This document shows positions 36,789 to 46,385 of a DNA stretch of 64,000 bases, one piece after another; positions within the stretch are counted from its first letter, which is position 1, and every line of letters starts with the position of its first letter. Position numbers and translations under genes: made by a program. The stretch comes from Paenibacillus sp. W2I17. GTDB taxonomy: Bacteria; Bacillota; Bacilli; Paenibacillales; Paenibacillaceae. The notes beneath the pieces were generated by a model. The model was not told the DNA's origin, ran no database searches, and was given only the letters and a program-made list of their open reading frames with translations. The stretch lies in assembly GCF_030815985.1 (NCBI RefSeq), contig NZ_JAUSXM010000001.1, positions 1,488,001 to 1,552,000 of the forward strand, written 5' to 3'.

Positions 36789-36831
36789 TGTACTCCGATG
36801 CAATTAAATCTATCCTTTTTTTATGTCTGTT

Positions 36832-37929
36832 CTATGCTTCGCTACCGTTATTCAAGTACACAGCCTTGCCTGTACGAGCAGATTCATAGAGTGCTTCCAG
36901 GATCTGAGATACAACCAGCGCTTGTTTCGGTGTGACCACCGGCTCCTGATCGTTCTCAATCGCTTCAATCCACTTTCTCATCTCAACATCCGGTGCGCTC
37001 TCGCTCTTACCATCGTAAAAAGCTACCCCGCCCGCACTCAGTTCAATCTCATTGGTGTATAGACGGCTGAATTTCTCACCATTGATGCGCAGTCCGTTCT
37101 TCATGTCCGCACCCGCTTCGCTACCGCTCAAGCTACATTTCGCCTCATCCACATCCAGTGAGTTCAGTGCCCAACTGGATTCCAGCATGATCGTTGCTCC
37201 ATTCTCCATCACAATCATGCCAAAGGCCGAGTCTTCTACGGAGAATTGTTTCGGGTCCCACGGGCCCCAGGCATTGGCCGCATTTTCACGTTGCGAAAGC
37301 TCATGATAGGTCGTACCCAGCACAACTTTTGGTTGATAGTTATCCATCATCCAGAGCGTCAGATCAAGTGCGTGCGTACCAATATCAATCAGCGGACCGC
37401 CACCTTGCTTCTCTTCATCCAGGAAAACACCCCATGTTGGTACTGCTCTACGTCTAATCGCATGTGCTTTGGCAAAATAAATATTACCCAGGTCACCCGC
37501 TTCGCACACCTTCTTCAAGTACTGACTGTCTTCTCTGAAGCGGTTGTTGTATCCGATGGTCAGTTTTTTACCGGTACGTTCTGCCGCTTCCAACATGAGC
37601 TGTGCTTCAGCAGATGTCTTCGCCATTGGCTTTTCACACATGACATGTTTTCCCGCTTCCAGGGCAGCAATGGAAATCTCGGCATGAGAAATATTCGGCG
37701 TAAGTACATGCACAATGTCCAAAGACTCATCCTTGAGCAATTCCTGATAATCCGTGTAGACTTCAGCATCAGTAGAGCCATATTTCTGCTTAGCTTCATC
37801 TGCACGTTCCTGAACGATATCACAGAAAGCCACCAGTTCAACATTATCCAGTTTACTCAGACTCGGCAGATGTTTACCATTCGCGATTCCACCACAGCCA
37901 ATTATTCCGATACGATATACTTTACTCAT
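36832..37929 (-). CDS. Gfo/Idh/MocA-family NAD(P)-dependent oxidoreductase
   Basis: The 365-residue enzyme starts with a Rossmann motif (GIIGCGGIANGKHLPSL) and has the family's EKPMAKT dinucleotide and catalytic Lys motif near residue 97 and DIGTHALDL with the catalytic His. Relatives oxidise sugars, inositols or sugar lactones. It is the third gene of a 39894-36832 operon, 12 bp below an AraC regulator. With a second oxidoreductase two genes up, the pair may work in sequence on one sugar or its epimer. Confidence 0.9.
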   Translation of the reverse strand: MSKVYRIGIIGCGGIANGKHLPSLSKLDNVELVAFCDIVQERADEAKQKYGSTDAEVYTDYQELLKDESLDIVHVLTPNISHAEISIAALEAGKHVMCEKPMAKTSAEAQLMLEAAERTGKKLTIGYNNRFREDSQYLKKVCEAGDLGNIYFAKAHAIRRRAVPTWGVFLDEEKQGGGPLIDIGTHALDLTLWMMDNYQPKVVLGTTYHELSQRENAANAWGPWDPKQFSVEDSAFGMIVMENGATIMLESSWALNSLDVDEAKCSLSGSEAGADMKNGLRINGEKFSRLYTNEIELSAGGVAFYDGKSESAPDVEMRKWIEAIENDQEPVVTPKQALVVSQILEALYESARTGKAVYLNNGSEA

Positions 37930-37941
37930 ATATATTCACCC

Positions 37942-38865
37942 TCACTTAAGTATTGGTTGTTTCATTTTACGAAAAGCCGACGGGGTCATCCCCAGACGTT
38001 TACGAAATACAGCATGCAGATAGTTGGCATTATTGAAGCCTGAAGCAAGAGCAATCTGTTCAATGGATACGTTACTTTCCTCCAGATTGCGGCACACGGC
38101 GCGCAGACGAATATCCTCCAGTACGCGGCTGAACGGCATCTCCGGCTGTACTTGGTAGAAGATTCGCTGCAATTGTCTGCTGCTAATATGAAGTTTCTCT
38201 GCCACATGCTCCAGCGTGACCACTGTAGGGTGATTCGCTTCCATATACTGCACTGCATACTCATAGCGATACACCGACATATCCCGCACAGGGGCTTCCG
38301 GTCGATTCCCCCCGGTGTCGTATGCTCGCACGGTTTTGAGTAATATGCTGATAACCAGTTGCTTGATCGACGTATAATAACCTAACAATTTCTGATCACA
38401 TGCCTCATAGGCTTCCAAAAAACAATGCATTGCCCGATGATAATCATTCACCGGAGTAAGCGGAAGCGTTCTCAGCTTTTCAATCGTTTCCTCGGATTCT
38501 GCTGCTTCCCAAGGATCAACATGTTCCCTTGGCTTGTGAACGATATCCACATGAAGACATAATTCATCCATATCCTCTTTGGCATCAGCCTCCTGATAAT
38601 GAACGACACCCGGTCCAGTCAAATAAAGCATACCTTCCGAGAGTGCATGTGTCTGATCATCCAGAATAACTTTGCCTTTACCTCTCGGGATAAAATGAAA
38701 CTCAAACTCCGCATGATTATGGAAATCCACAACTCGGCCCGCTGGAAAAGAAGTCAGATGAAATCGCATCACGCGAATCTCATAATGTCCCCAAACCATT
38801 GAAATATCCAGTCTCTCCAGGAGATCCTGCCGTTCAAGCATTTTCTCATAAGGATACAGGCTCAA
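37942..38865 (-). CDS. AraC-family regulator between two Gfo/Idh genes
   Basis: The 307-residue protein begins at TTG with AAGGAGGTG nine bases upstream. An N-terminal cupin (FHNHAEFEFHFIPRGKG) is followed by a C-terminal double helix-turn-helix, with AEKLHISSRQLQRIFYQ and ALASGFNNANYLHAVFRKRLG. It is the middle gene of the operon, 24 bp below one oxidoreductase and 12 bp above the other, so it likely regulates its own operon in response to a sugar. No operator is clear. Confidence 0.9.
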   Translation of the reverse strand: MSLYPYEKMLERQDLLERLDISMVWGHYEIRVMRFHLTSFPAGRVVDFHNHAEFEFHFIPRGKGKVILDDQTHALSEGMLYLTGPGVVHYQEADAKEDMDELCLHVDIVHKPREHVDPWEAAESEETIEKLRTLPLTPVNDYHRAMHCFLEAYEACDQKLLGYYTSIKQLVISILLKTVRAYDTGGNRPEAPVRDMSVYRYEYAVQYMEANHPTVVTLEHVAEKLHISSRQLQRIFYQVQPEMPFSRVLEDIRLRAVCRNLEESNVSIEQIALASGFNNANYLHAVFRKRLGMTPSAFRKMKQPILK

Positions 38866-38889
38866 GATTGCACACCTCCTTAATAAAAC

Positions 38890-39894
38890 CTAACCCTTCA
38901 ACTCATTCAGAGTGATTCTGCGCCCTTCTTTGGCGGAGAGATTTGCAGCTTCCATCAATCGGGTTAACTCCATAGCGATCTGCACGTTTTCAGTTGCATC
39001 TGTATCATTCTGTATATGTGCAACCCATTGATTGAATGCGCTTTCTCTTTGGTCTGCCAAAGGAAGTTCAGTCCAGTCATCATATTGTCCCTGTGCTGCT
39101 TTCGTACGAATCAATAGCTTTTCTTCGGGTGTTCCGTACAGAAGTGTACCTTCCGTACCATGAACCTCAATCGTAAACGGAGAATGGCTGTTCACAAAAC
39201 CAGCTTCAACAACGCCCACTGCTCCAGAATCCGTAAATAAGGTTGCAACGGCATTATCTTCCACTTCTTTGCCTGTAATATATCCAAAGTTCGCATTAAC
39301 CGCTGTTACTTCCTGACCCAGAAACAGTTTGGCGAGATACATTGGATGGCAGCCCAGATCAATCAGTGCACCGCCCTGACAATCCTTCAGATCATAGAAG
39401 TGTTCAGGTAACCAGTTGGAAATCGCTCCATCATGTGATAAACGCGCTCTAACATAAGTCACTTTGCCAAGTAATCCTTGGTTAAGTACATCCTGAATCG
39501 TTAACGTATACCCTGCATTCAGACGTGGTAAGGATACTGTCATTTTGACTTTGTTTGCCTTTACCTCATTAAGGATTCTGTTGGATTCCGCCTGTGTCGA
39601 TGCAATAACCTTCTCCGTGAAGATGTGTTTACCTGCTTTTGCAGCTGCGGTGATCACTTCTTCATGGATGCGGGTTGGCGCATCTACAATAACGGCATCG
39701 ATGTCATCCTTGGCCAGCATTTCTTCGAGTGAAGCATAGAATGGTACGTTTAAACGTTCAGCCGCTTCCTGCCCCCGCTTGGCATCTTCATCCCAAACAG
39801 CTGCGATGACTGTATCCTCATGTTCTTGTGCCTGCTTGATGTAATCCCATGCGTGAACATGCCACAAGCTAATTTTTCCAATTCGAATAGTCAC
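38890..39894 (-). CDS. Gfo/Idh/MocA-family oxidoreductase, operon leader
   Basis: A 334-residue protein. Its Rossmann start (IRIGKISLWHVHAWDYIKQA) has lost the standard GxGxxG and keeps an HVHAWDY stretch instead, as in some atypical members. The EKVIAST region replaces the usual EKP. DLGCHPMYLAKL has the catalytic-position His. GTG start with GGAGGT nine bases upstream. It leads the three-gene operon. The altered motifs suggest weakened or different cofactor use, which is worth noting. Confidence 0.82.
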   Translation of the reverse strand: MTIRIGKISLWHVHAWDYIKQAQEHEDTVIAAVWDEDAKRGQEAAERLNVPFYASLEEMLAKDDIDAVIVDAPTRIHEEVITAAAKAGKHIFTEKVIASTQAESNRILNEVKANKVKMTVSLPRLNAGYTLTIQDVLNQGLLGKVTYVRARLSHDGAISNWLPEHFYDLKDCQGGALIDLGCHPMYLAKLFLGQEVTAVNANFGYITGKEVEDNAVATLFTDSGAVGVVEAGFVNSHSPFTIEVHGTEGTLLYGTPEEKLLIRTKAAQGQYDDWTELPLADQRESAFNQWVAHIQNDTDATENVQIAMELTRLMEAANLSAKEGRRITLNELKG

Positions 39895-39971
39895 TGTTGT
39901 CTTACCTCCATAGGATATAAGGTGAATCTGTAAAATTTACACTCAGCCACTCCGATTGCAGTACCATCTTA

Positions 39972-40080
39972 CGATCACTGTTATCCCCGTATTTTTTGAA
40001 TCCTTTCTTAATGGAGAAAATCCGGGGATAAAGGCGAACGCTTCGCTTCTACAGATTGGTTCTGCACTCTTCGTTTGCGT
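39972..40080. repeat. Intergenic repeat element, copy 2
   Basis: CGATCACTGTTATCCCCG is identical to copy 1, then GAATCC, GGAGAAAAT, CCGGGGATA and GCGAACGCTTCGCTTCT. TTATCCCCG pairs with CGGGGATAA, and GCGAA with TTCGC. It lies in the upstream region of the Gfo/Idh operon. The rest of 39895-40325 is AT-rich and holds the operon promoter (exact boxes unclear) and a terminator. Confidence 0.75.
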
Positions 40081-40260
40081 GTAAATGTTACATTCATCTT
40101 ATATAATATTCTGACATTTATCTATAAGTTATCACAGACTTAATCTATTTTTAATAGAAACTCGCGACAATAAATGTATAAAATCACGACATGAATGTTA
40201 TTAGACATTTATACACTTGCCCAAATCCCTGATATATTTTACATAACGAGGTCGCATAAC

Positions 40261-40298
40261 AAAAACCTCCTGTCCACACTACCGTGAACAGGAGGTTT
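40261..40298 (-). terminator. Terminator of the mannoside operon
   Basis: AAACCTCCTGT (40263-40273) pairs with ACAGGAGGTTT (40288-40298), followed by T5 on the minus strand, 27 bp below the GH38 stop. Confidence 0.85.
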
Positions 40299-40325
40299 CT
40301 ATAGTTATGATGTTCAATAATCAAC

Positions 40326-43128
40326 TCAACGTAACACGTACCCTTGTGTAACAATCTTGTACCCAGATACCATCTGACTGTGCCCCTCCAACGTGTCCTT
40401 AACCCGTTCCAGCACATCGCTCTCATAAACGGAGGCAGTTTCGAATCCAATTTGCACGTTCAATTCAACGGGTTCGGAGTTCAGATTATACCAGCGAGCA
40501 ATTAAATCTCCTGTTTCCTCTGCGATCTTCAGTGTGGAGAATGCCAGTGTCGAACCTTGCGAATTCCACGCTAACCATTGCTTCGATAGAGGTAATTCAA
40601 CCTTCTGCCCATTAGCTCCGGCATGACCTTCTTGCTCAAATGTATACGCAAGTGCTCCTAGCTGCACAGTCGTCCACGGAATCGGATACGCATATGCAGA
40701 CGCACATGCACCTGACTGTGCGGCATCGCCCGCAAATGGAATAATCGCATATTCCACACTTTTATGTCCCAGGCATTGGGCTTCCGGTGTTTCAAACACA
40801 CCCCAATCTCCCAGTTCCGAAGAGGCACGCAGTAGCGTAACCGCAATCGTACTACCTTCTTCATGCTGTAAAATCTCGTATTCATTCAGCCCTTTGTTTG
40901 CAATCATCAAGCCATGGTCACCATCGGTCACATGTACAAATGCTTGCTGATGCTGCGCATTACTCGGATTCACCCATTCTTTTGCCGATGTATTGGAACG
41001 TCTGGCAATTTCAAAGATGGAATCTGCATAATGATCCTCTGTCACCAGTCCTGATGGAAAGAGTGCACGCAGTCGATGATCCTTGGCCTGATTGTTAAAT
41101 TCAGACTTTACTTTGACCATATTACTGCCTGCTTCCAACGTATACGTTGTCGTAATCGCCAGCGGAACGGTGTTCTTAACTCGCTGTGCCTTCCGTTCTG
41201 TAAAAGGAACCATTTGGCGCTTCTCCAGCTCGAACAGTTCGTCTGCTTCAGCAGGAATATCCCAGCGTAATACACTTTCCATAACTGCCCGGTACGGAGA
41301 CTGCTCCACAATCCGCAGGTCTGCCTTCAGATGCTCTGTGGTCAGCGTTGTCTCTCCCTCCGGTTGACGGTAGACATATTCATTACCAATATCACCGGTA
41401 TTTTCATATGAATTCAATCCCCTGTATACAGCACCGGAGACCTTATCTTCAATCGTTGCCGTACCATTCTCTTCAACCGTCACTCGCAATTGACCGTTCT
41501 CCATCATCATTCCCTGAACCTCGATGACTTCGCACGTATCTGGCACTTCAACAGTCTCAGCAATCTCTGCTTGTTTCTCTACTGGAATGAGAGCATATGT
41601 CTTATAACCCAGCGAAGGTACATCCACCGCCTGGAAAGTCACTCTTACTTTACGAGCCATATAAGGCTGTCGGAAGCGATCCTTCGGAAGTTCATAGCCA
41701 AAATGTGCACCCAGATCCTTGATTTCTGCCGAATACATGTGTCCATCCGAATCGATCAGCTGATACGCTGGTAGTGTATCTTTTTCCACCTTCTGTGCAA
41801 GTGCCTGAGGGTTAGGACCCTCTGGGAAAAATGCTTTGTCCACAATCAGATCCATCTCAATGATTCCATTTCGATTCCATCCACTCGTGTTGAACACAGT
41901 GAACGGCACAGCTTCCTCTCCCCAAGTCTCAGCAGATTGCACATGAATGGACTCGGCAATCGCCTGCGCGCTCTGGGAAACCAATTTCTCTGCAAGCTGT
42001 CTGCTCTTGGCGAAGCGGGTCACCATCTCACGGTGAACCTCATCGACACTGCATCCGCAGATGCTATCATGTGGGTGGTTCTGCATCAGCATCTTCCATG
42101 CATGTGTCAACAGATGGTGCGGATAATCCTTTACCCCGGCTATATGCGCCATGGCAGCGAGTGGTTCGGCTACTTTTTCAAGCAACGTCTGCCCCTGCTG
42201 ATTCATCTGTTTCAGATACACCCGGGCGGATGCCGTATTCACCAGTGTTCCCCAACCATCCGTGTGCTGACTGCGAAGCTCGCCCTCAATGCTCGCCAGA
42301 TGCTCAGGCACTTCCTTCGTAACTGCCTCAATGTAATCGTCAAAATTGGAGTGAATAAATTCCACATCAGGATACAACGCAGCTGCTGTGCGTAAAGCCT
42401 CTGGCAGATCCGTCTGGATCGGCTGGTGATCACAACCATTCATGAACAACAGATGTGGAGTCGAGGCAAACTTCTCGGCATCCTCCAGATTTTTTATCCC
42501 AATATATTCGGGCTTTCTCCGGATCAACCGGAACTTCCATCCCATTACAGTACCAGTTCGCGAACAAAATGCCGAGCACTTCCGAACCATCCGGCGAACG
42601 CCAGATCATCTCGGAATAGGGAGATTCGTAACTGTCTGCATCAACCACCGCATTATTGAATCCGGTGGGCTTTACCCCACGCCCAAAGATCGCATTATGA
42701 ATGTCCGCCTGTTGCAGGATCTGCGGTGCCTGTCCCATATTTCCGAACGAGTCTGGGAAGTATCCCGTCTTGGATATCACACCCAAAGGTCGAGCATCAC
42801 GATGACCGATGAGCAGATTACGCAAGTTGGCCTCACTGCTAGTCAGAAACTCATCCTGTAACACATACCATGGACCAAAATGGATGCGTCCTTCGCGGAT
42901 ATAACGGTCGAGCCTCTCCTGTTGGTCGGGCCGAACCTGCAAATAATCTTCACGAATAATCGTCTGCCCATCCAGATGGAAATAGCGATATTCCGGGTCC
43001 TGATCGAGCGTATCCAGCAGTTTATCCATCAGCTCAATGAGCAGTACATGATGGTGTTCATAAGGCATATACCATTCGCGGTCCCAATGGGTATGCGAGA
43101 TGAGATGTGCCGTCTTTTTGGTTGTCAT
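40326..43128 (-). pseudogene. Alpha-mannosidase GH38, split by a one-base frameshift in an A6 run
   Basis: Two frames make one GH38 enzyme. Residues 1-210 or so (start 43128) carry the zinc motif HTHWDREWY (His14, Asp16) and the nucleophile Asp126 in YFPDSFG. The C-terminal part in the next frame continues with NLEDAEKFASTP and MNGCDHQP, the later zinc ligand region HDSICGCSVDEVH and the beta-rich C-terminal domains. They meet at an A6 run (T6 on the plus strand at 42490-42495). Removing one A reads GATAAAAATCTG, restoring DKNLEDAEKF and a 933-residue protein, the normal GH38 length. It could be a sequencing error, a real inactivation or transcriptional slippage. Last gene of the mannoside operon. 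Confidence 0.85.
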
Positions 43129-43146
43129 GTTGCGTACCTCCTGTCA

Positions 43147-43971
43147 TTAACCTTTGGTTGCTCCGCCCATGCTGAATCCTTTGGACATGTAACGCTGGGA
43201 GAAGATATATAGCACAACCGAAGGCATCGTATAAAGTAGTGAAAATGCAGCCAATCTACCGTATTCAACCATACCGTGGCTGCCAAAGAATTGATAAATT
43301 GTGACCGATGCCGGAAGTTTCTCCGGTGTCTGGAGCAGGATGTATGGCACGAAGAAGTTGCCCCAACTTCCCGAAAACGTAAATATCGCTATCGTTGCAA
43401 TACCAGGCAACATCAATGGCGCCACGATTCGTCTCAAACTACTCCACACGGACGCTCCGTCAATCCATGCCGATTCTTCCAAATCGATTGGCACCGAATC
43501 CATGAAGTTTTTCATCATCCAGATGCCGTAAGGAAGTGAGGATGCAGTCAGGAACAGCATCGTGGCAATGATGCTATTTTGCATTTTGAAGAACAGAAAC
43601 ATTTGAAATACCGGAACCATCACGGCAGTAATCGGAAGAGCTGTCATGAACAAAATGGATAACAGAAAGCTTTTTTTGAATCTCATTTCATAACGGGATA
43701 AAGGATAAGCAGCAAGAACAGATACCAGTACAACCAATATCGCTTGCCCTCCCGACAGAATCAGGCCTACACCGAATGAACGAAGATTGCTCGAATCCCC
43801 GAGTACATCCTTGAAATTTTGAATGGTCCAGGTACTGGGCATTTTGATGCCCTGTTGCGCGTTCGGGTCAAATGAAGCCAGAATGATCCAGAGCAGCGGC
43901 AATAAAAAACAGAGCCCTAGAAAGACTAGAATCCCGTACTGGATTTTGCGTTGAAGCCCATGTTTGACCAT
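43147..43971 (-). CDS. Sugar ABC transporter permease, MalG type
   Basis: Six membrane segments in 274 residues, with the EAA loop DSVPIDLEESAWIDGASVW (EAA...G-type, contacts the ATPase) before the last two. MalG-type features are the short N-terminus and the C-terminal YMSKGFSMGGATKG. AAGGAGG precedes the ATG. It lies 18 bp above GH38 and 22 bp below its partner permease. No ATPase gene is present, so a shared MsmX/UgpC-type ATPase encoded elsewhere is needed. Confidence 0.9.
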   Translation of the reverse strand: MVKHGLQRKIQYGILVFLGLCFLLPLLWIILASFDPNAQQGIKMPSTWTIQNFKDVLGDSSNLRSFGVGLILSGGQAILVVLVSVLAAYPLSRYEMRFKKSFLLSILFMTALPITAVMVPVFQMFLFFKMQNSIIATMLFLTASSLPYGIWMMKNFMDSVPIDLEESAWIDGASVWSSLRRIVAPLMLPGIATIAIFTFSGSWGNFFVPYILLQTPEKLPASVTIYQFFGSHGMVEYGRLAAFSLLYTMPSVVLYIFSQRYMSKGFSMGGATKG

Positions 43972-43993
43972 AGGGATCGAACCTCCTTCATGG

Positions 43994-44860
43994 TTACACT
44001 TTCACTTTCATGGATCGCATGTAGAACAGGCTGGCGATAATACCGATGAACAACAGAACCAGAGATATGGCTGTGCCGTATCCAAACTGATAGTTCACAA
44101 AAGCCTGGTTGTACATGAAGATCGGTAAGGTTTGTGTTGAAGTACCCGGGCCACCACCGGTCATCGTATAGATCAGCGTGAACACACCCAGTGTCTGTAG
44201 GGTAACCAACATCATGTTGGTTACGATGGACCCTTTTACCATTGGAATCGTAATGTGTCTGACAATCTGGAACCCGGTGGCACTGTCAATAATCGCAGCT
44301 TCTTCAACTTCCTTCGGGATATCATCCAGTGCCGACTGATAGACCATCATCGAAAAGGCTGTGCCGTGCCAGATATTCGCGATAATGACACTCACCATAG
44401 GGAAACTGAACAACCAGGAGACTGGATTCGCTCCAAACCAGCCGAGGATCTGATTCAATGAACCATTGTCACTGAAAAAGGCAACCATACAGAATGCCAC
44501 GACAATCTCGGGTGTCACCCAACCGGCAATGACGATGATCCCGATGACCCGGCGGAACGTCACATTTTTCTCTTTCATTAGAAGGGCCAGAATGAACCCA
44601 AGCAACACCTGACCAATCACTGCGGAGAAGATGAGAAAGACCAGCGTGCGCCAGACACTAATCCGGAAGTCCGGATCATGGAACATATTAATGAAATTCT
44701 GGAATCCAACGAACTCCAAACTCTTGGCTGCCGCACCGGTCAGAGCCATATTCGTAAAGGCAAAACAGATCGTCAGAATGATGGGAACAATGAAAAACAC
44801 AAGTAATAACAGTACGGAAGGCATGAGAAACAGAAATGAACCTGGTGCTTTCCTTTTCAT
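43994..44860 (-). CDS. Sugar ABC transporter permease, MalF/UgpA type
   Basis: The 288-residue membrane protein has six hydrophobic segments and the EAA motif DDIPKEVEEAAIIDSATGFQ before the fifth. Start Met with GGAGAG upstream. It forms the transmembrane channel with the MalG-type partner immediately below, and takes mannosides from the binding protein above. An internal hairpin at 44884-44907 lies between the binding protein and this gene. Confidence 0.9.
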   Translation of the reverse strand: MKRKAPGSFLFLMPSVLLLLVFFIVPIILTICFAFTNMALTGAAAKSLEFVGFQNFINMFHDPDFRISVWRTLVFLIFSAVIGQVLLGFILALLMKEKNVTFRRVIGIIVIAGWVTPEIVVAFCMVAFFSDNGSLNQILGWFGANPVSWLFSFPMVSVIIANIWHGTAFSMMVYQSALDDIPKEVEEAAIIDSATGFQIVRHITIPMVKGSIVTNMMLVTLQTLGVFTLIYTMTGGGPGTSTQTLPIFMYNQAFVNYQFGYGTAISLVLLFIGIIASLFYMRSMKVKV

Positions 44861-44883
44861 AAGTCACTCTCCATTCGAACCGG

Positions 44884-44907
44884 AAAAAGGGGAGATTGTG
44901 CCTCCCC
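44884..44907 (-). terminator. Intercistronic hairpin after the mannoside-binding protein
   Basis: GGGGAG (44889-44894) pairs with CTCCCC (44902-44907), followed by T5 on the minus strand. As after the other binding protein in this window, it likely reduces permease expression. Confidence 0.6.
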
Positions 44908-44927
44908 CTCCGAATATATCGATATCC

Positions 44928-46307
44928 TTATTTCTCTTCGATGCTGTCAGCGCCAAGGGAACGGGATACGTTGTCCTTTAATTGCGTAACTCCCTCTTCC
45001 GGCGTCAGCTTGCCAGAGGCAATACTCTCAACAATGCTTTGCAATTGTGCGGATACCGCTGCATATTGATCGTTCGCTGGACGGAAGTGCGCCACATTCA
45101 AGAGTTCCTGTGCTTCTTTGGTATATGGACGCTCCGTATAACCTTCAACTTCTGTGGAATCATTACGTGGGCTGAGGCTGCCTTCCGCTACTACGCGTGC
45201 AGTCGCATTTTCCTTATTCATCAGAAACTCGATAAATTTCCAAGCTGCTTCCTTGTTCTTCGCCTGTGCAGGAACAGACCAGGCCCATCCTCCAGACATT
45301 GTAGTTGCTCCAGGTTCTTCCCCATTTTGTGTCGGGAATGGTGCAAAGCCTATTTTTTCTTCAACGTTGGCGATTGGAGCAGCACCGTTCTCGGCCCATG
45401 TCGAACCTGCCCAGCTACCATCTACAGCCATCGCCAGTTTGTCTTGCGGGAACTGTTGCTGGAATGCAATACTGCCAGCTTGTCCATTCAGGGCAACCTG
45501 CATGGTTGGACCTGTTTTATCCGTGTTAAACACTTGATCTATGAATTTGAAGGAATCCAGCAGCCCCGGGCTGTTAACGACCCATTTCTTGCTGGTGTCG
45601 TTATACAGCGTATCCGCCGTACCATACAGCAGCATTTCTAGCGTTTGCATGGTAACACCTTCACCGTTCGCTTTGCCCACGATCATATTAAGTGGCGTCA
45701 CACCCGGCAGTTTTTGCTTGATGGTACGTGCTGCTTCGAGTACTTCTGCCCAGCTTGCAGGTTTGAACGGAACTTCAAGTCCCGCCTGTTGAAACAGTTC
45801 CTTGTTGTACCAGATTCCGCGTGTATCCGAAGTAGCCGGAACGCCGTATACCTTTCCGTCTTCACCTGTAACCCCCGCCTTCAGGTTGTCGATGATGTGT
45901 TCTTCCCAATCGGACCATCCCTGAACCTGTGTATCCAGCGGCTCCAGATATCCCGCAGCAGCATCGGATTTGATGATGGATGTATCTTCAGCAATGACAT
46001 CTGGCGCCGTATCCGGGGATTTCATTTGCAGAACCATTTTGGACGTATAATCACCCTCACTTGCCAGTACAGGCGCAATGTTGATTTTGATATCCGGATT
46101 TTCTTTCTCGAATTGATCCACCAAACCTGATTGGAAAAACTTCGTAAGTGTATCTTCAGAGCCTGAAGAACGGAACGATACAGTTACTTCCTTCTTGCCG
46201 TCACTGGTTATGCCTGTGCTTGAGCTTCCGCCCGAACAGGCTGTAGTAAGAATGAGCAAGGATGTCATAACTGCTGCTACCGGCATTTTCAATGATATTT
46301 TTCTCAT
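44928..46307 (-). CDS. Extracellular sugar-binding lipoprotein of the mannoside ABC importer
   Basis: This 459-residue lipoprotein has a hydrophobic signal and the lipobox LTTAC (Cys24). Family 1 solute-binding features include IKINIAPV, PATSDTRGIWYNKELF and GGWAWSVPAQAKNKEAAWKFIEFL, the last a strong family mark. GAGGAGAG stands before the ATG. It lies 78 bp below GH125 and leads the importer. The ligand is probably an alpha-mannose-containing oligosaccharide, inferred from the two flanking mannosidases. Confidence 0.9.
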   Translation of the reverse strand: MRKISLKMPVAAVMTSLLILTTACSGGSSSTGITSDGKKEVTVSFRSSGSEDTLTKFFQSGLVDQFEKENPDIKINIAPVLASEGDYTSKMVLQMKSPDTAPDVIAEDTSIIKSDAAAGYLEPLDTQVQGWSDWEEHIIDNLKAGVTGEDGKVYGVPATSDTRGIWYNKELFQQAGLEVPFKPASWAEVLEAARTIKQKLPGVTPLNMIVGKANGEGVTMQTLEMLLYGTADTLYNDTSKKWVVNSPGLLDSFKFIDQVFNTDKTGPTMQVALNGQAGSIAFQQQFPQDKLAMAVDGSWAGSTWAENGAAPIANVEEKIGFAPFPTQNGEEPGATTMSGGWAWSVPAQAKNKEAAWKFIEFLMNKENATARVVAEGSLSPRNDSTEVEGYTERPYTKEAQELLNVAHFRPANDQYAAVSAQLQSIVESIASGKLTPEEGVTQLKDNVSRSLGADSIEEK

Positions 46308-46385
46308 GATTCGCTCTCCTCTTGTCGGAATTCAACGAACTCCGAACGTTATGATGTACTCGCAGGTTATCTCTTGCTTCCCTAT

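Noticed and set aside
36264..37062. Several plus-strand frames over the glycosyltransferase and Gfo/Idh genes
   Set aside because: All are antisense to well-supported genes and have no initiation signals.
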